From an uncultured Cytophagales bacterium (lineage in GTDB: Bacteria; Bacteroidota; Bacteroidia; Cytophagales; Thermonemataceae): DNA of 45,403 nucleotides. Position 1 is the first letter of the stretch, and the number at the start of each line of letters is the position of its first letter. Position numbers and translations under genes: made by a program. The notes under the pieces are model-generated. The model was not told the origin of the DNA and ran no database searches. It was given only the letters and a program-made list of their open reading frames with translations. The stretch spans positions 1 through 45,403 of the forward strand of contig CALEMF010000007.1 in NCBI GenBank assembly GCA_937911505.1. Direction: 5' to 3'. Shown piece by piece: positions 1 through 8,140 of the stretch.

Positions 1-52
1 TTGGTTCGTTTTAACTTCGTTGAGCTCGCCAGAGGCTCGGTTGTGTCAAGAC

Positions 53-930
53 AAAATGAACATATAAGTACATAACAATAACTCACTTATTTCAATAGTG
101 AAATAAATCTAAAAGGTTCTGACAGAATTAGCTTCATTGCATTCGCAAGCTCGGTTGTGTCAAGAAATGGAACAAAGTGGAACACAGCGTATTTACCAAA
201 TGAACATCCAACAATAGCCCTATTAACTTCATTAAGAAAGCAAAGACGTTTTCGGAAAAAATAATACAAGGAAGAGTAAAAGACTATATAGGCGAGAAAG
301 GCTTACTAGTGATTACCTGTTTGTAGGACTGATCTCGTGTTAAGTCTGAAGACTTACGTCATAGTTACCCACAAGTCTCCGCTGCGCTCAGACTTGCGGT
401 AGTAGATAGAGAAAGGCTTGCTAGTGATTACCTTCTTGTAAGACTGACCTCTCGTGTTATGTCTAAAGACTTCATTATGGTGACCCACAAGTCCCCGCTG
501 CGCTCAGACTTGCGGTAGTAGAGGGGACGGGAGGAGTGAATCAATGAAGTTCTACTGGTGCAAGGTAGCGCTTGTTAGATAGCTGAGTAAAAAAGCGCGT
601 AGGGCTGGCCTCTCGCGAGGGTGTGCAAGCCAGTGGGCGGCAGCATGAGAGGGCTTGACTTTTTGGTTCGTTTTGTGTCAAGACAAAATGAACATCCAAG
701 TATATATCAATAACTCACTTATTTCAAGAGTATAATAAAGCTGAAAACTTATGAAAAAGTTATCTTCGTCGTACTTGCAAACTTGGTTGTGTCAATAACT
801 GGAACTCAGTGCAGCTAAAAAAATGAACATCCAAACACATATCATGAACTCACTTATTCCAAGAGTAAAATAAAGCCAAAAACTTCCGACAAAGTTAGCT
901 TTGTTGCACTCACAAACTCAGCTACATCAA
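53..930. repeat. Degenerate ~135-bp repeat family, three copies plus a fragment
   Basis: Related units start at about 53, 685 and 820, with a partial unit at 198. Each begins with AAAATGAACAT(CCAA), then AACTCACTTATT (at 80, 712 and 847), an AAATAAA tract, a TTAGCTT-like stretch and GGTTGTGTCAA. The units at 685 and 820 are in tandem with a 135-base offset. TTCGTTTTGT and ACAAAATGAA around 666-692 form an imperfect hairpin. No protein family is recognisable in any frame. This could be a decayed non-autonomous mobile element or a dispersed intergenic repeat of this genome. The reading of the copies is direct; the mobile origin is inference. Confidence 0.6.
294..523. repeat. Tandem ~115-bp repeat, two copies, each with a hairpin
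   Basis: Copy 1 starts at 294 and copy 2 at 409, both with GAGAAAGGCTT followed by CTAGTGATTACC. Each ends with an AAGTCC-type stem, a CGCTGCGCTC loop and GACTTGCGGTAGTAG. The inverted repeat CAAGTCT (372-378) / AGACTTG (390-396) recurs in copy 2 at 488-493 / 507-512. The block is non-coding as far as can be seen. It lies inside the ~135-bp repeat family, so 1-1017 as a whole is a repeat island with no supported gene. Confidence 0.6.
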
Positions 931-1017
931 ATCCCATACTCCCTCCATACCCTTCCATTAGGTCAATAACACTGATCTACGTATATTATGAAATATTTCA
1001 AAAAGAAACATTGACCA

Positions 1018-1392
1018 ATGCGCTACACCATCCTTACCTATGTCATTGCCCTTGTTTGGCTCATTAACGGACTCTACTGTAAAGTACTCGATGGTGTACC
1101 ACGCCACCAGCAGATTGTAGCGCGCATTATAGGAGAAGCCTATGCCCGCCCCTTTACCATACTCATTGGCTTGGCAGAGATAGTGATGGCTTTTTGGGTA
1201 GTAAGTAGGTGGCGCCCGCAGCTCAACGCTTGGATGCAAATAGGGGTAGTAGCGACCATGAACCTGCTAGAGTTTATACTTGTACCCGACTTGTTACTCT
1301 GGGGAAGGTGGAATGCACTATTTGCCTTTTGCTTTATTTTGCTCGTCTATTACCAAGAGCACCTAAGAAAAAAACGTAAACTAACCGCTTGA
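1018..1392 (+). CDS. DoxX-like small membrane protein
   Basis: The 124-residue protein has four predicted membrane spans (about 5-22, 45-63, 73-92 and 98-116) and a basic C-terminus. The stretch LYCKVLDGVPRHQQIVARI after the first span is typical of the DoxX-like family (DoxX_3), whose biochemical role is mostly unknown. The gene stands alone between the repeat block and convergent trmH. A second, only distantly similar DoxX-type protein lies at 42962-43342. The family call is fairly secure; no substrate can be named. Confidence 0.8.
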   Translation: MRYTILTYVIALVWLINGLYCKVLDGVPRHQQIVARIIGEAYARPFTILIGLAEIVMAFWVVSRWRPQLNAWMQIGVVATMNLLEFILVPDLLLWGRWNALFAFCFILLVYYQEHLRKKRKLTA

Positions 1393-1404
1393 GAGAATGG
1401 TGTA

Positions 1405-1423
1405 CTTATATTAAGTATATAAG
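1405..1423. terminator. Weak hairpin between convergent genes
   Basis: CTTATAT (1405-1411) and ATATAAG (1417-1423) form a 7-bp AT-rich stem just after the DoxX-like gene, which converges with trmH. It has no clear T-tract, so a terminator role is only possible. Nothing else is seen in 1424-1606. Confidence 0.25.
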
Positions 1424-1606
1424 ATAAATAGAAGACCATTACGTTTCATCTAGATTATTGAACAGTTCATTCAAAAAAATGCCCTAATAATAAAACAAGG
1501 AGGTCAATTATTTCCCTTTAGCAAAGAATAGTGTATATTAGCAATCTATACTAATCGGAATAGATCGTTCTTTGAAGGGCGAAAAGTTGTCAAAGTAGAA
1601 TATTCA

Positions 1607-2293
1607 TTAAGAAGATTCCTCTTCGAGAAAGCGCCGGAGTAATTTTTTCCCGTGCTTAATACATTTCAAAGCCCACTCTATACGTAAGTCTAATTGCTCT
1701 TCTTCTGAAAGTTGCCAGTCAACCGCCGAAGAACGAAGCTGTTGGGTGAGATAGTGGAGCAGTATAGCCACTGCTACAGAAATATTATAGCTTTCTGTAA
1801 AACCATAGAGGGGGATTTTCAAAAAACCATCCGCCTGCTTTAAAACCGTCTCGGATAGACCGAATTGCTCTGTCCCAAAAAAGAAAGCAGCTTTTTGGTT
1901 GATGTCGAAATCCTCTAGAAAAACATCCTCTTTATGAGGAGTAGTGGCGATAATCTGGTAATGCTGCGCCTTTAAAACCTCCAAACAAACTTGCGTATTA
2001 TTGCGGTGTTCTTGACTGTAGATATGCACGTTCATCCATTTGTGCGAACCTTTCACAATCCCTTTTGAAAGTTTGTACAAGCTGGTAATGCCATTGTTCA
2101 CAATGTGTACATCCTGAATGCCCAGGCACTCAGCCGTCCGTACCAGCGCGCTTGCGTTGCGCTCATCGAAAGTATCTTCTGCGGCAATTGTAAAATATCT
2201 AGTACGATTAGCCAGTACGTTTTCAAACAGTTGTTTCTTGTTTTCTGTCAGAAAGCTTGATAAGTATTGCCAGATTACGCGTTTGTTTTGCAT
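1607..2293 (-). CDS. trmH: SpoU/TrmH-type tRNA 2'-O-methyltransferase
   Basis: A SPOUT-fold enzyme expected to transfer a methyl group from SAM to a ribose 2'-OH, probably of G18 in tRNA. All three SpoU motifs are visible: NASALVRTAE (46-55, with the conserved Arg52), FFFGTEQFGLSE (137-148) and IPLYGFTESYNISVAVA (160-176), which forms the knot binding SAM. The length of 228 fits bacterial TrmH. The gene diverges from the TetR gene, 82 bases away. Target specificity within the TrmH/TrmL/RlmB group is inferred from length and a short C-terminal tail. Confidence 0.88.
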   Translation of the reverse strand: MQNKRVIWQYLSSFLTENKKQLFENVLANRTRYFTIAAEDTFDERNASALVRTAECLGIQDVHIVNNGITSLYKLSKGIVKGSHKWMNVHIYSQEHRNNTQVCLEVLKAQHYQIIATTPHKEDVFLEDFDINQKAAFFFGTEQFGLSETVLKQADGFLKIPLYGFTESYNISVAVAILLHYLTQQLRSSAVDWQLSEEEQLDLRIEWALKCIKHGKKLLRRFLEEESS

Positions 2294-2375
2294 AAATGAA
2301 CGAAATAACTGTAAGATTCGTGACTCTTAAATTTAAAATATACTTAAAAAAACAGATTGTAAAATAGTAAAACAA

Positions 2376-3065
2376 ATGGTAACAACCACATCCAAGAGAG
2401 AACTCTCTAAAATCAAAAAAAGAAATGCTATTATAGACGCTGCCGAAAGAGTCTTCTTTAAAAAGGGAATGCATCAAGCCACTATGGACGATGTAACCCA
2501 AGAAGCTAAATTTAGTAAAGCTACTGTGTATGCTTACTTTAATAGCAAAGATGAACTCTTTTTAGCGATTGGCATGAGAGGAAAGGACATCCTTGTAAAG
2601 ATGTTCAAAGAAGCAGTAAGTAAACGTGAGAAAGGCGTAGACAAGGTACGAGCCATAGGGCTTACGTACTTTGAGTTTGCCGAAAAACATCCTAACTATT
2701 ATCGATTTATTGCCTACTTGATGTCAAGAGATGATCTTGATATTAGTGAAGAGCAAGAAATACAGATGCTAGAAATGGATAAAATGATGGTAGAAAGCAT
2801 CAAGATAGGCATAGAAGATGGCTCTTTGAAAAAAGGACTAGACGCCGAAGTGATCTCCAAGTGCTTTTGGGCTATGGGAATCGGTGCGCTCCAAATGCTT
2901 TTCCAGAAGGGAAAACACCTACAAGAGCACTTCAGTATCTCTAAAGAAGCTTTCATCACCACTTTTTTTGTTCTGGCAGAAGAAAGCCTCGTGAGCCAAA
3001 GTATGTTCAGTGAAAATGTACGTATCAATGAGCAATACCAACAGGCAAAAGCCAAAGGAAAGTAA
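2376..3065 (+). CDS. TetR/AcrR-family transcriptional regulator
   Basis: The 229-residue protein has an N-terminal helix-turn-helix (about 16-60), with the typical IIDAAERVFFKKG opening and KATVYAYFNSKDELF recognition helix. It is followed by an all-helical ligand/dimer domain. TetR proteins usually repress a nearby efflux or metabolic gene until an effector binds. The neighbour is a convergent MacB-type permease ending only 15 bases downstream; whether it is the target is not shown. No clear operator palindrome was found in the 82-base gap to trmH. Confidence 0.88.
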   Translation: MVTTTSKRELSKIKKRNAIIDAAERVFFKKGMHQATMDDVTQEAKFSKATVYAYFNSKDELFLAIGMRGKDILVKMFKEAVSKREKGVDKVRAIGLTYFEFAEKHPNYYRFIAYLMSRDDLDISEEQEIQMLEMDKMMVESIKIGIEDGSLKKGLDAEVISKCFWAMGIGALQMLFQKGKHLQEHFSISKEAFITTFFVLAEESLVSQSMFSENVRINEQYQQAKAKGK

Positions 3066-3080
3066 GCTTTTATGTGCTGT

Positions 3081-4331
3081 TTAGGTACGTATGGCCTCTA
3101 CGGGGTCTAGCCTAGCCGCGATAAAAGCAGGAATAAGCCCGGAGACAATCCCCACACCTACGGAAATAAGTAAGCCAAAGGTGATATTAGAAAACGAAAG
3201 TGTTACTTCTAGGATGTCTCCGGGAATAATTAACGTAAACAAGAAAACCAGCAACAGCCCCGCCATTCCACCAATTACACTTAAAAAGATGGCCTCTAAG
3301 AGAAATAGATATAGGATAAAGTAGTTTTTGGCTCCTAGCGATTTCTGCACCCCAATAATAGGCGTACGCTCCTTCACCGATACAAACATAATGTTGGCAA
3401 TCCCAAAGGCGCCAACCAAAATGGCAAAGCCGCCAATGACTACCCCCGCTAAGTTGAGCACACTAAAGATACTACTTACCTGATTGGCGATCATTTCAGG
3501 GCGATTCAAAGCAAAGTTATCTTCCTGTTTTGGCTTGAGGGCACGCTTGGCACGCATCAAGCCTGTTAGTTCATCTTCTAGTTGTATGAGACCGACATCA
3601 TTAGGATAGCCTTTTATAGAAATAGTAGGCTCTATGCCTACCTTGCCTGTCTTATAAATTTTGGTAAAGTAAAGGTAGGGAACCATACAGAGTACATCGG
3701 CGCTGGGCCCTCCAAGAAAGTTCTCGCCTTCTTGTTCTAATACGCCAATCACGCTTAGCTTGCGCCCTTTTACACGTATCTCTTTGCCTAGTGGGCTACT
3801 GGTAGGAAACAGCGACTGCGCCACTTCATAACCAATGATTACCACGGGCTGGTTGCGCTCTATTTCTTGTAGAGAAAAATACCGCCCTTCGGCTATGTTT
3901 ACCTCCGATACGCCCGAGTAGCCGTAGCTGACACCCATTAAAGTGGCCTTTTCGAGGCTATTATTGTTGTATTTGGCTAGTACATTGCTTCTAGAAGCGA
4001 AAATGGCTACTGCCGAAGCTTCTTCGAGGCTTTTTTCTAAAAACTTAAACTCTTCATAATCTGTGACAGGGCGACTTAGGTATTTCCACCAAGGATAGTT
4101 CGGACCAAAGCTCCAAGGCCATTTCTGTACATAAATGACTTCGTCGCCTAGAAAGCTCAAACTACTTCTAATACTCTTTTCGAGTGAATTGACTACGGTA
4201 AGTACAGCAATAATAGCAAAGATACCTACGGTTACCCCTAATAATGAGAGGATAGTACGTAAAAGATTAGCGCGAAGTGCCCGCCAAGCAAAACCGAAAC
4301 TCTCCCATACTAAACGAATGTATATTTCCAT
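3081..4331 (-). CDS. MacB/FtsX-type ABC transporter permease
   Basis: The 416-residue protein has the MacB layout: an N-terminal membrane span (about 20-50), a large extracytoplasmic MacB_PCD domain (about 50-270), then three C-terminal spans of the FtsX domain (about 290-410) ending in PVEAIRT. Such permeases work with a LolD/MacB-type ATPase to move lipoproteins or peptides or to drive mechanotransmission. No ATPase or membrane-fusion partner is adjacent, so it is an orphan half-transporter. Its promoter sits back to back with that of queA. Confidence 0.87.
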   Translation of the reverse strand: MEIYIRLVWESFGFAWRALRANLLRTILSLLGVTVGIFAIIAVLTVVNSLEKSIRSSLSFLGDEVIYVQKWPWSFGPNYPWWKYLSRPVTDYEEFKFLEKSLEEASAVAIFASRSNVLAKYNNNSLEKATLMGVSYGYSGVSEVNIAEGRYFSLQEIERNQPVVIIGYEVAQSLFPTSSPLGKEIRVKGRKLSVIGVLEQEGENFLGGPSADVLCMVPYLYFTKIYKTGKVGIEPTISIKGYPNDVGLIQLEDELTGLMRAKRALKPKQEDNFALNRPEMIANQVSSIFSVLNLAGVVIGGFAILVGAFGIANIMFVSVKERTPIIGVQKSLGAKNYFILYLFLLEAIFLSVIGGMAGLLLVFLFTLIIPGDILEVTLSFSNITFGLLISVGVGIVSGLIPAFIAARLDPVEAIRT

Positions 4332-4391
4332 AAAGAAAAACTTTAGGGAAATGTTACTAAAAAAAATTTACATATGCTATAGAAATCGAAA

Positions 4392-4408
4392 CAAATATAG
4401 TACTTTTG
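4392..4408. promoter_or_regulatory. Back-to-back -7 boxes for the ABC permease and queA
   Basis: CAAATATA at 4392-4399 reads TATATTTG on the minus strand and serves the permease gene. TACTTTTG at 4401-4408 reads forward and serves queA. Both match the Bacteroidota -7 consensus TAnnTTTG exactly and are one base apart. The -33 boxes are weak or absent, so assignment rests on the -7 boxes and on spacing to the start codons (4331 and 4443). Confidence 0.55.
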
Positions 4409-4442
4409 CTCCTTTGAATTCTTAATAGCACATCAGCATACT

Positions 4443-5501
4443 ATGAGTGTAAAACTATCCGATTACAAACTAGAATTACCAACCAATTTGTTAGCGCTGT
4501 ACCCTGCCATCAACCGCGATGAGTCTCGCCTGATGGTGATTGACAGAGAAAAGCAAAGCATTACACATAAAACGTTCAAAGATTTAATCGACTACTTTGA
4601 GGATGGAGATGTGCTAGTGGTAAACGACACCAAGGTGTTTCCAGCAAGGCTTTACGGCAATAAGGAAAAAACAGGTGCAGATATTGAAGTATTCCTTTTG
4701 AGGGAACTTAACCCTGAATCACACTTGTGGGATGTATTGGTGGATCCTGCACGAAAAATAAGAGTGGGGAATAAGCTTTATTTTGGTGAAGGAGAGCTGG
4801 TAGCAGAGGTAATAGATAACACCACCAATCGTGGAAGAACCATTCGCTTTCTTTGGGACGGTGAACAAGAAGAATTTTATAGATTGATCAACAGCTTGGG
4901 CGAAACCCCCTTACCGAAGCTTATTAATAAAAGAAGAAAAACAGAGCCAGAAGACAAGGAGCGTTTTCAAACCATCTTTGCTAAAAATGTAGGGGCGGTG
5001 GCGGTTCCTACGGCTGGTTTACACTTTACCAAGCAGTTGGTAAAGCGACTCGAGATAAAAGGAGTAGATATAGAAGCCATTACCTTACACGTAGGGTTGG
5101 GTACTTTTCGGAGTGTAGATGTAGAAGACCTTACCAAGCACAAAACCGACTCGGAGAATTTTGGTATTCTAGAACCGGCTGTTAAAAGAGTAAATGAGGC
5201 GCTCGATACTAAAAAAAGGGTATGTGCAGTAGGGGCGAGCGTAGTACGTGCTTTGGAATCTTCTGTATCTGCCAATAATCGCCTTAAAACAGCCAACGGC
5301 TGGACAGATAAATTTATCTTCGCCCCGTATGAGTTTAAGATTCCCAATGCCATGATTACCAACTTCCACCTGCCAGAATCTACGCTGCTGATGACAGCTT
5401 GTGCTTTTGGAGGGTACGATCTTGTGATGGAAGCTTACCATATGGCTATCAAGGAAGAGTACCGCTTCTTTACTTACGGCGATGCGATGTTAATTATATA
5501 A
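4443..5501 (+). CDS. queA: S-adenosylmethionine:tRNA ribosyltransferase-isomerase
   Basis: QueA moves the ribosyl part of SAM onto preQ1 in tRNA (Asn, Asp, His and Tyr anticodons) to make epoxyqueuosine. Family hallmarks in the 352 residues include ESRLMVIDR (near 22-30), [14 protein letters not shown] (near 60-73), [10 protein letters not shown] (near 184-193), [10 protein letters not shown], and [12 protein letters not shown] near the C-terminus. Length matches the family. The stop codon is followed after one base by the ispD start, so the two are very probably co-transcribed; this pairing is chance organisation rather than a shared pathway. Confidence 0.96.
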   Translation: MSVKLSDYKLELPTNLLALYPAINRDESRLMVIDREKQSITHKTFKDLIDYFEDGDVLVVNDTKVFPARLYGNKEKTGADIEVFLLRELNPESHLWDVLVDPARKIRVGNKLYFGEGELVAEVIDNTTNRGRTIRFLWDGEQEEFYRLINSLGETPLPKLINKRRKTEPEDKERFQTIFAKNVGAVAVPTAGLHFTKQLVKRLEIKGVDIEAITLHVGLGTFRSVDVEDLTKHKTDSENFGILEPAVKRVNEALDTKKRVCAVGASVVRALESSVSANNRLKTANGWTDKFIFAPYEFKIPNAMITNFHLPESTLLMTACAFGGYDLVMEAYHMAIKEEYRFFTYGDAMLII

Positions 5502-5502
5502 C

Positions 5503-6171
5503 ATGAAAAAATACGCGCTTATTGTGGCTGGTGGTAGCGGGCAACGTATGCAACGCAAAACACCCAAACAGTTTTTACTGCTCGCAGATAAGCCTATTTT
5601 GATGCATACTTTGGCTAAGTTTTACCAGTATGATCCGCAGATAATCATCATTTTGGTATTGCCAAAAGATATGCTATCACGATGGCAGCAACTATGTATC
5701 CAGTATACTTTTACGATTCCGCATCAGGTAACAATAGGTGGCGATACGCGATTTCAATCTGTTAAGAATGGGCTAGCCACCATACAGCAAGAGGGTTGGG
5801 TGGCGATTCACGACGGTGTACGCCCCTTGGTAGCAGTTCCTACCATTCAAGAGAGTTTTCGAATAGCCCAGAAGCATGGGAATGCTGTCACTGCTGTGCC
5901 ACTCAAAGATTCTATCAGAAAAGTAATAGGTAAAAAAAGTGAAGCGCTACATAGGCAGCGGTACCGTTTGGTACAGACACCACAGACCTTCTCTGTATCA
6001 TTGATTAAAGAGGCTTACCAGATAGAGGAGACGCTCGATCTGACAGACGATGCAAGTGTAGCAGAAAAAGCAGGTTTTTCTATACATCTCCTAGAGGGTA
6101 CTTATCAAAACATCAAAATTACTACCCCAGAAGACCTGCTTATTGCAGAGGCTCTTTATAAAACCCCATAA
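5503..6171 (+). CDS. ispD: 2-C-methyl-D-erythritol 4-phosphate cytidylyltransferase
   Basis: IspD joins MEP with CTP to give CDP-methylerythritol in the non-mevalonate isoprenoid pathway. The nucleotide-binding loop IVAGGSGQRMQ with TPKQFLLLADKPI lies near the N-terminus (7-30), WVAIHDGVRPLV near 99-110 and LTDDASVAE near 180-188. At 222 residues it is close to the usual length and has no IspF fusion. It is the second gene of the queA-ispD unit and is followed at once by a strong terminator. Confidence 0.94.
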   Translation: MKKYALIVAGGSGQRMQRKTPKQFLLLADKPILMHTLAKFYQYDPQIIIILVLPKDMLSRWQQLCIQYTFTIPHQVTIGGDTRFQSVKNGLATIQQEGWVAIHDGVRPLVAVPTIQESFRIAQKHGNAVTAVPLKDSIRKVIGKKSEALHRQRYRLVQTPQTFSVSLIKEAYQIEETLDLTDDASVAEKAGFSIHLLEGTYQNIKITTPEDLLIAEALYKTP

Positions 6172-6174
6172 TAG

Positions 6175-6208
6175 ATAAGGGCTTGAAGCGTATACTTCAA
6201 GCCCTTAT
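6175..6208. terminator. Strong bidirectional terminator
   Basis: A perfect 14-bp stem, ATAAGGGCTTGAAG (6175-6188) with CTTCAAGCCCTTAT (6195-6208), around a 6-base loop, sits between convergent ispD and the DUF2795 gene. A/T-rich flanks on both sides fit intrinsic termination of both genes. Confidence 0.8.
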
Positions 6209-6228
6209 TACTTTATAAATAAGAAATG

Positions 6229-6450
6229 CTAATACTCATCTTCATTAAAGAAGAAATCTTCTTTGGTAGGATAGTCTGGCCAAATCTCCTCAATACTTTC
6301 GTACGGCTGGCCGTCGTCCTCCAACTCTTGCAAATTTTCCACTACTTCAGTGGGCGCTCCAGAACGTATTGCATAATCAATCAGCTCATCTTTTGTGGCT
6401 GGCCAGGGAGCGTCTTCCAAATAGGAAGCTAATTCGAGTGTCCAGTACAT
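6229..6450 (-). CDS. DUF2795 family small protein
   Basis: The 73-residue, very acidic protein begins MYWTLELASYLEDAPWPATKDELIDYAIRSG-like, the recognisable DUF2795 core, in which a short helix-turn pattern resembles small DNA-interacting proteins. It ends in a run rich in Asp, Glu and Phe. The function is unknown. It lies 90 bases downstream of the DUF349 gene on the same strand, an order seen in other Bacteroidota to my knowledge, so the two may share a transcript. Confidence 0.82.
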   Translation of the reverse strand: MYWTLELASYLEDAPWPATKDELIDYAIRSGAPTEVVENLQELEDDGQPYESIEEIWPDYPTKEDFFFNEDEY

Positions 6451-6540
6451 AGTCTCTCTACTTAAAATTAAAAATTGACATGATTATCGCAAATAGTAAT
6501 TAAAATTACAAGTAAAAGGTTCAAATTTCTCTCAACTTTT

Positions 6541-7797
6541 TTAAAAGTTCTTAAGTCCTTCTTCAAACTCGTAGAGCATAATTTTCTTTACCTGTAATTT
6601 ACGCTTCTGTGTACTCAAGTTGTATTTGTTTTGCTTTTCTTCAGGAAGCTTACCCGTTTCGGCCAAGTGAATAGACTGTTCTTCTCTTCTGATCAACTCC
6701 CGCATGTAGCTTGTTTTGATCTTGTATTGCTGAAAAGGAGGTTTATTGTCAAAATCGGGATACTTGTGCTTAATCAAGCGAATGAGGTAGCCTTCTTCAA
6801 AAATTCTATCACATACCAATCGGAAACGTCTTGCTAAAGCTTTATCAATGTACTTGGGATTAGAAGTAGTTTTCTTCCACTGCATCAGCAAGCTTTTGGC
6901 TTCTCCTAGGGCTTCTTGTGTATTGATACCTACTAAGGACTCTGCCTTTTTGCACAAGTTTTCTTGTCTTATTTTTGAAGCCTCAGAAGGGTTAAAAGGC
7001 TTAATGACACTAGCACCAGACTTGTACTGCTTGTAACGATAGAAGAAGTCGTTGTTAATTTTCTTAAAACGATCCCACAATTTCTTCATTTTAGAATGAG
7101 GTACTTTCCCTACTTTTTTCCATTCTGCCTGTAGCTTCTTTAAAGTGACTGCGGAGTCATCAAATTTATCACTGTACTTAAGCTTATTGGCCTGGTCAAT
7201 AATTCTTTTATAAGCCGAAATCTTTTCTTTAATTTCGTTATTACGCTTTTTGTAATATTGCTTACGATTGTTGAAAAAGGTTTTGAAAGCCTCGTTGAAG
7301 CTGTTTTCAAGCGCTTCGGTATGCTCCTTGCTAGTAGGGCCCGTTTTGATCCAGCGTTGCTTAATATCTTGCAACTTTTTGGTGGTGTCCTCCCAGTTGG
7401 TATCATTCATAATGGCTTCTGCTTCTTTGATAAGCTCTTGCTTAATCTGCAAGTTTTTCACCCTATTTTGTGCTACCAGGCCTTGAAGTTCTTCTTCTAC
7501 CTCGTCGAGCACCTCAAAAAGGGCGGGAAAATCTCCCAATCCTTTGAACTCGGCTAGGTAAGTACGCATGTGGATCAGTTTCATCAGGTATGAGCCTTTA
7601 TTTTCGGCTTCTGCTACAAGCTTTTTGAGCTCTTCTACCTTTTCTTTGGCGTTTTCATAGCGTTTTTCAAAGTATTCAATAGCAGCTTCGTCTGTTTCTT
7701 TCACTACACCAATCTGCCTTTCTGGAAAATCCAGATAACTTTTCAAAAACACCTTACCGTCTTCAACATAACCATAAGCTGTCTCTTTAGTTCTCAT
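6541..7797 (-). CDS. DUF349 domain protein, coiled-coil rich
   Basis: The 418-residue, highly charged helical protein has repeated DUF349 units. Each shows a W-K-x-x-G core (WIKTGPTSKEHTEALENSF; WKKVGKVPHSKMKKLWDRF; and a third weaker one near LLMQWKKTTSNPKYIDKAL). An N-terminal coiled coil (about 35-115) precedes them. The molecular role of the family is not established. Its leader carries a candidate promoter and two inverted repeats. Confidence 0.85.
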   Translation of the reverse strand: MRTKETAYGYVEDGKVFLKSYLDFPERQIGVVKETDEAAIEYFEKRYENAKEKVEELKKLVAEAENKGSYLMKLIHMRTYLAEFKGLGDFPALFEVLDEVEEELQGLVAQNRVKNLQIKQELIKEAEAIMNDTNWEDTTKKLQDIKQRWIKTGPTSKEHTEALENSFNEAFKTFFNNRKQYYKKRNNEIKEKISAYKRIIDQANKLKYSDKFDDSAVTLKKLQAEWKKVGKVPHSKMKKLWDRFKKINNDFFYRYKQYKSGASVIKPFNPSEASKIRQENLCKKAESLVGINTQEALGEAKSLLMQWKKTTSNPKYIDKALARRFRLVCDRIFEEGYLIRLIKHKYPDFDNKPPFQQYKIKTSYMRELIRREEQSIHLAETGKLPEEKQNKYNLSTQKRKLQVKKIMLYEFEEGLKNF

Positions 7798-7889
7798 ATG
7801 TTTTATAATTTAAAATTAAAGTGTAATTGCTGGGTTTTGGTATTGATAACAATAGTCTTTAGGATATCTTCGATTTCTATGGTACAAGC

Positions 7890-7914
7890 AATTATCGTTC
7901 AAAGAGCGATAATT
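7890..7914 (-). promoter_or_regulatory. Leader hairpin of the DUF349 gene
   Basis: AATTATCG (7890-7897) and CGATAATT (7907-7914) are perfect inverted repeats around a 9-base centre. They lie between the candidate promoter near 7959-7989 and the start codon at 7797, so they would be in the 5' untranslated RNA or act as an operator. Confidence 0.35.
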
Positions 7915-7958
7915 AGATGATATTTTCGTGTTTAAAAGCTTAGATTTAAACGAGTTTG

Positions 7959-7994
7959 CAAATATAATATTGTTTTACAAACATACAATATTAT
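7959..7994 (-). promoter_or_regulatory. Candidate promoter of the DUF349 gene with an inverted repeat
   Basis: CAAATATA (7959-7966) reads TATATTTG on the minus strand, an exact -7 box, with ATTG 19 bases upstream (plus 7986-7989). The inverted repeat ATAATATTG (7964-7972) / CAATATTAT (7986-7994) spans the space between the boxes and could be an operator. The gap 7798-8140 otherwise holds only the ettA promoter. Confidence 0.45.
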
Positions 7995-8046
7995 GATTAT
8001 AAATACTTCTTGAGAGAACTTAGTTCACTATCTTGGAGAAAATATT

Positions 8047-8054
8047 TACCTTTG
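8047..8054 (+). promoter_or_regulatory. ettA -7 box
   Basis: TACCTTTG matches TAnnTTTG exactly, and transcription would begin near 8060. That lies downstream of the earliest in-frame start-like codon (8033), which is one reason to place the ettA start at ATG 8141. The -33 box is weak. Confidence 0.5.
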
Positions 8055-8140
8055 AATGGATATTACAAAGAAGGAGTCTACAGACAAAGCTTGGGCTGCT
8101 TCAACACTTAAATCTTTACACAGATACTAATACATACCTT

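Noticed and set aside
87..269. Small minus-strand frame in the left repeat block
   Set aside because: It lies wholly in degenerate repeats and the sequence shows no protein-like conservation between copies.
294..523. CRISPR-like array
   Set aside because: Only two long imperfect copies of about 115 bases, no short regular repeats and spacers, and no cas genes.
958..1239. Minus-strand frame over the DoxX-like gene
   Set aside because: Shadow of a real gene on the plus strand with family motifs.
8033..8140. 36-codon N-terminal extension of ettA starting at TTG 8033
   Set aside because: It lies at or before the -7 box at 8047-8054, and the ATG at 8141 gives the standard EttA length and N-terminus.
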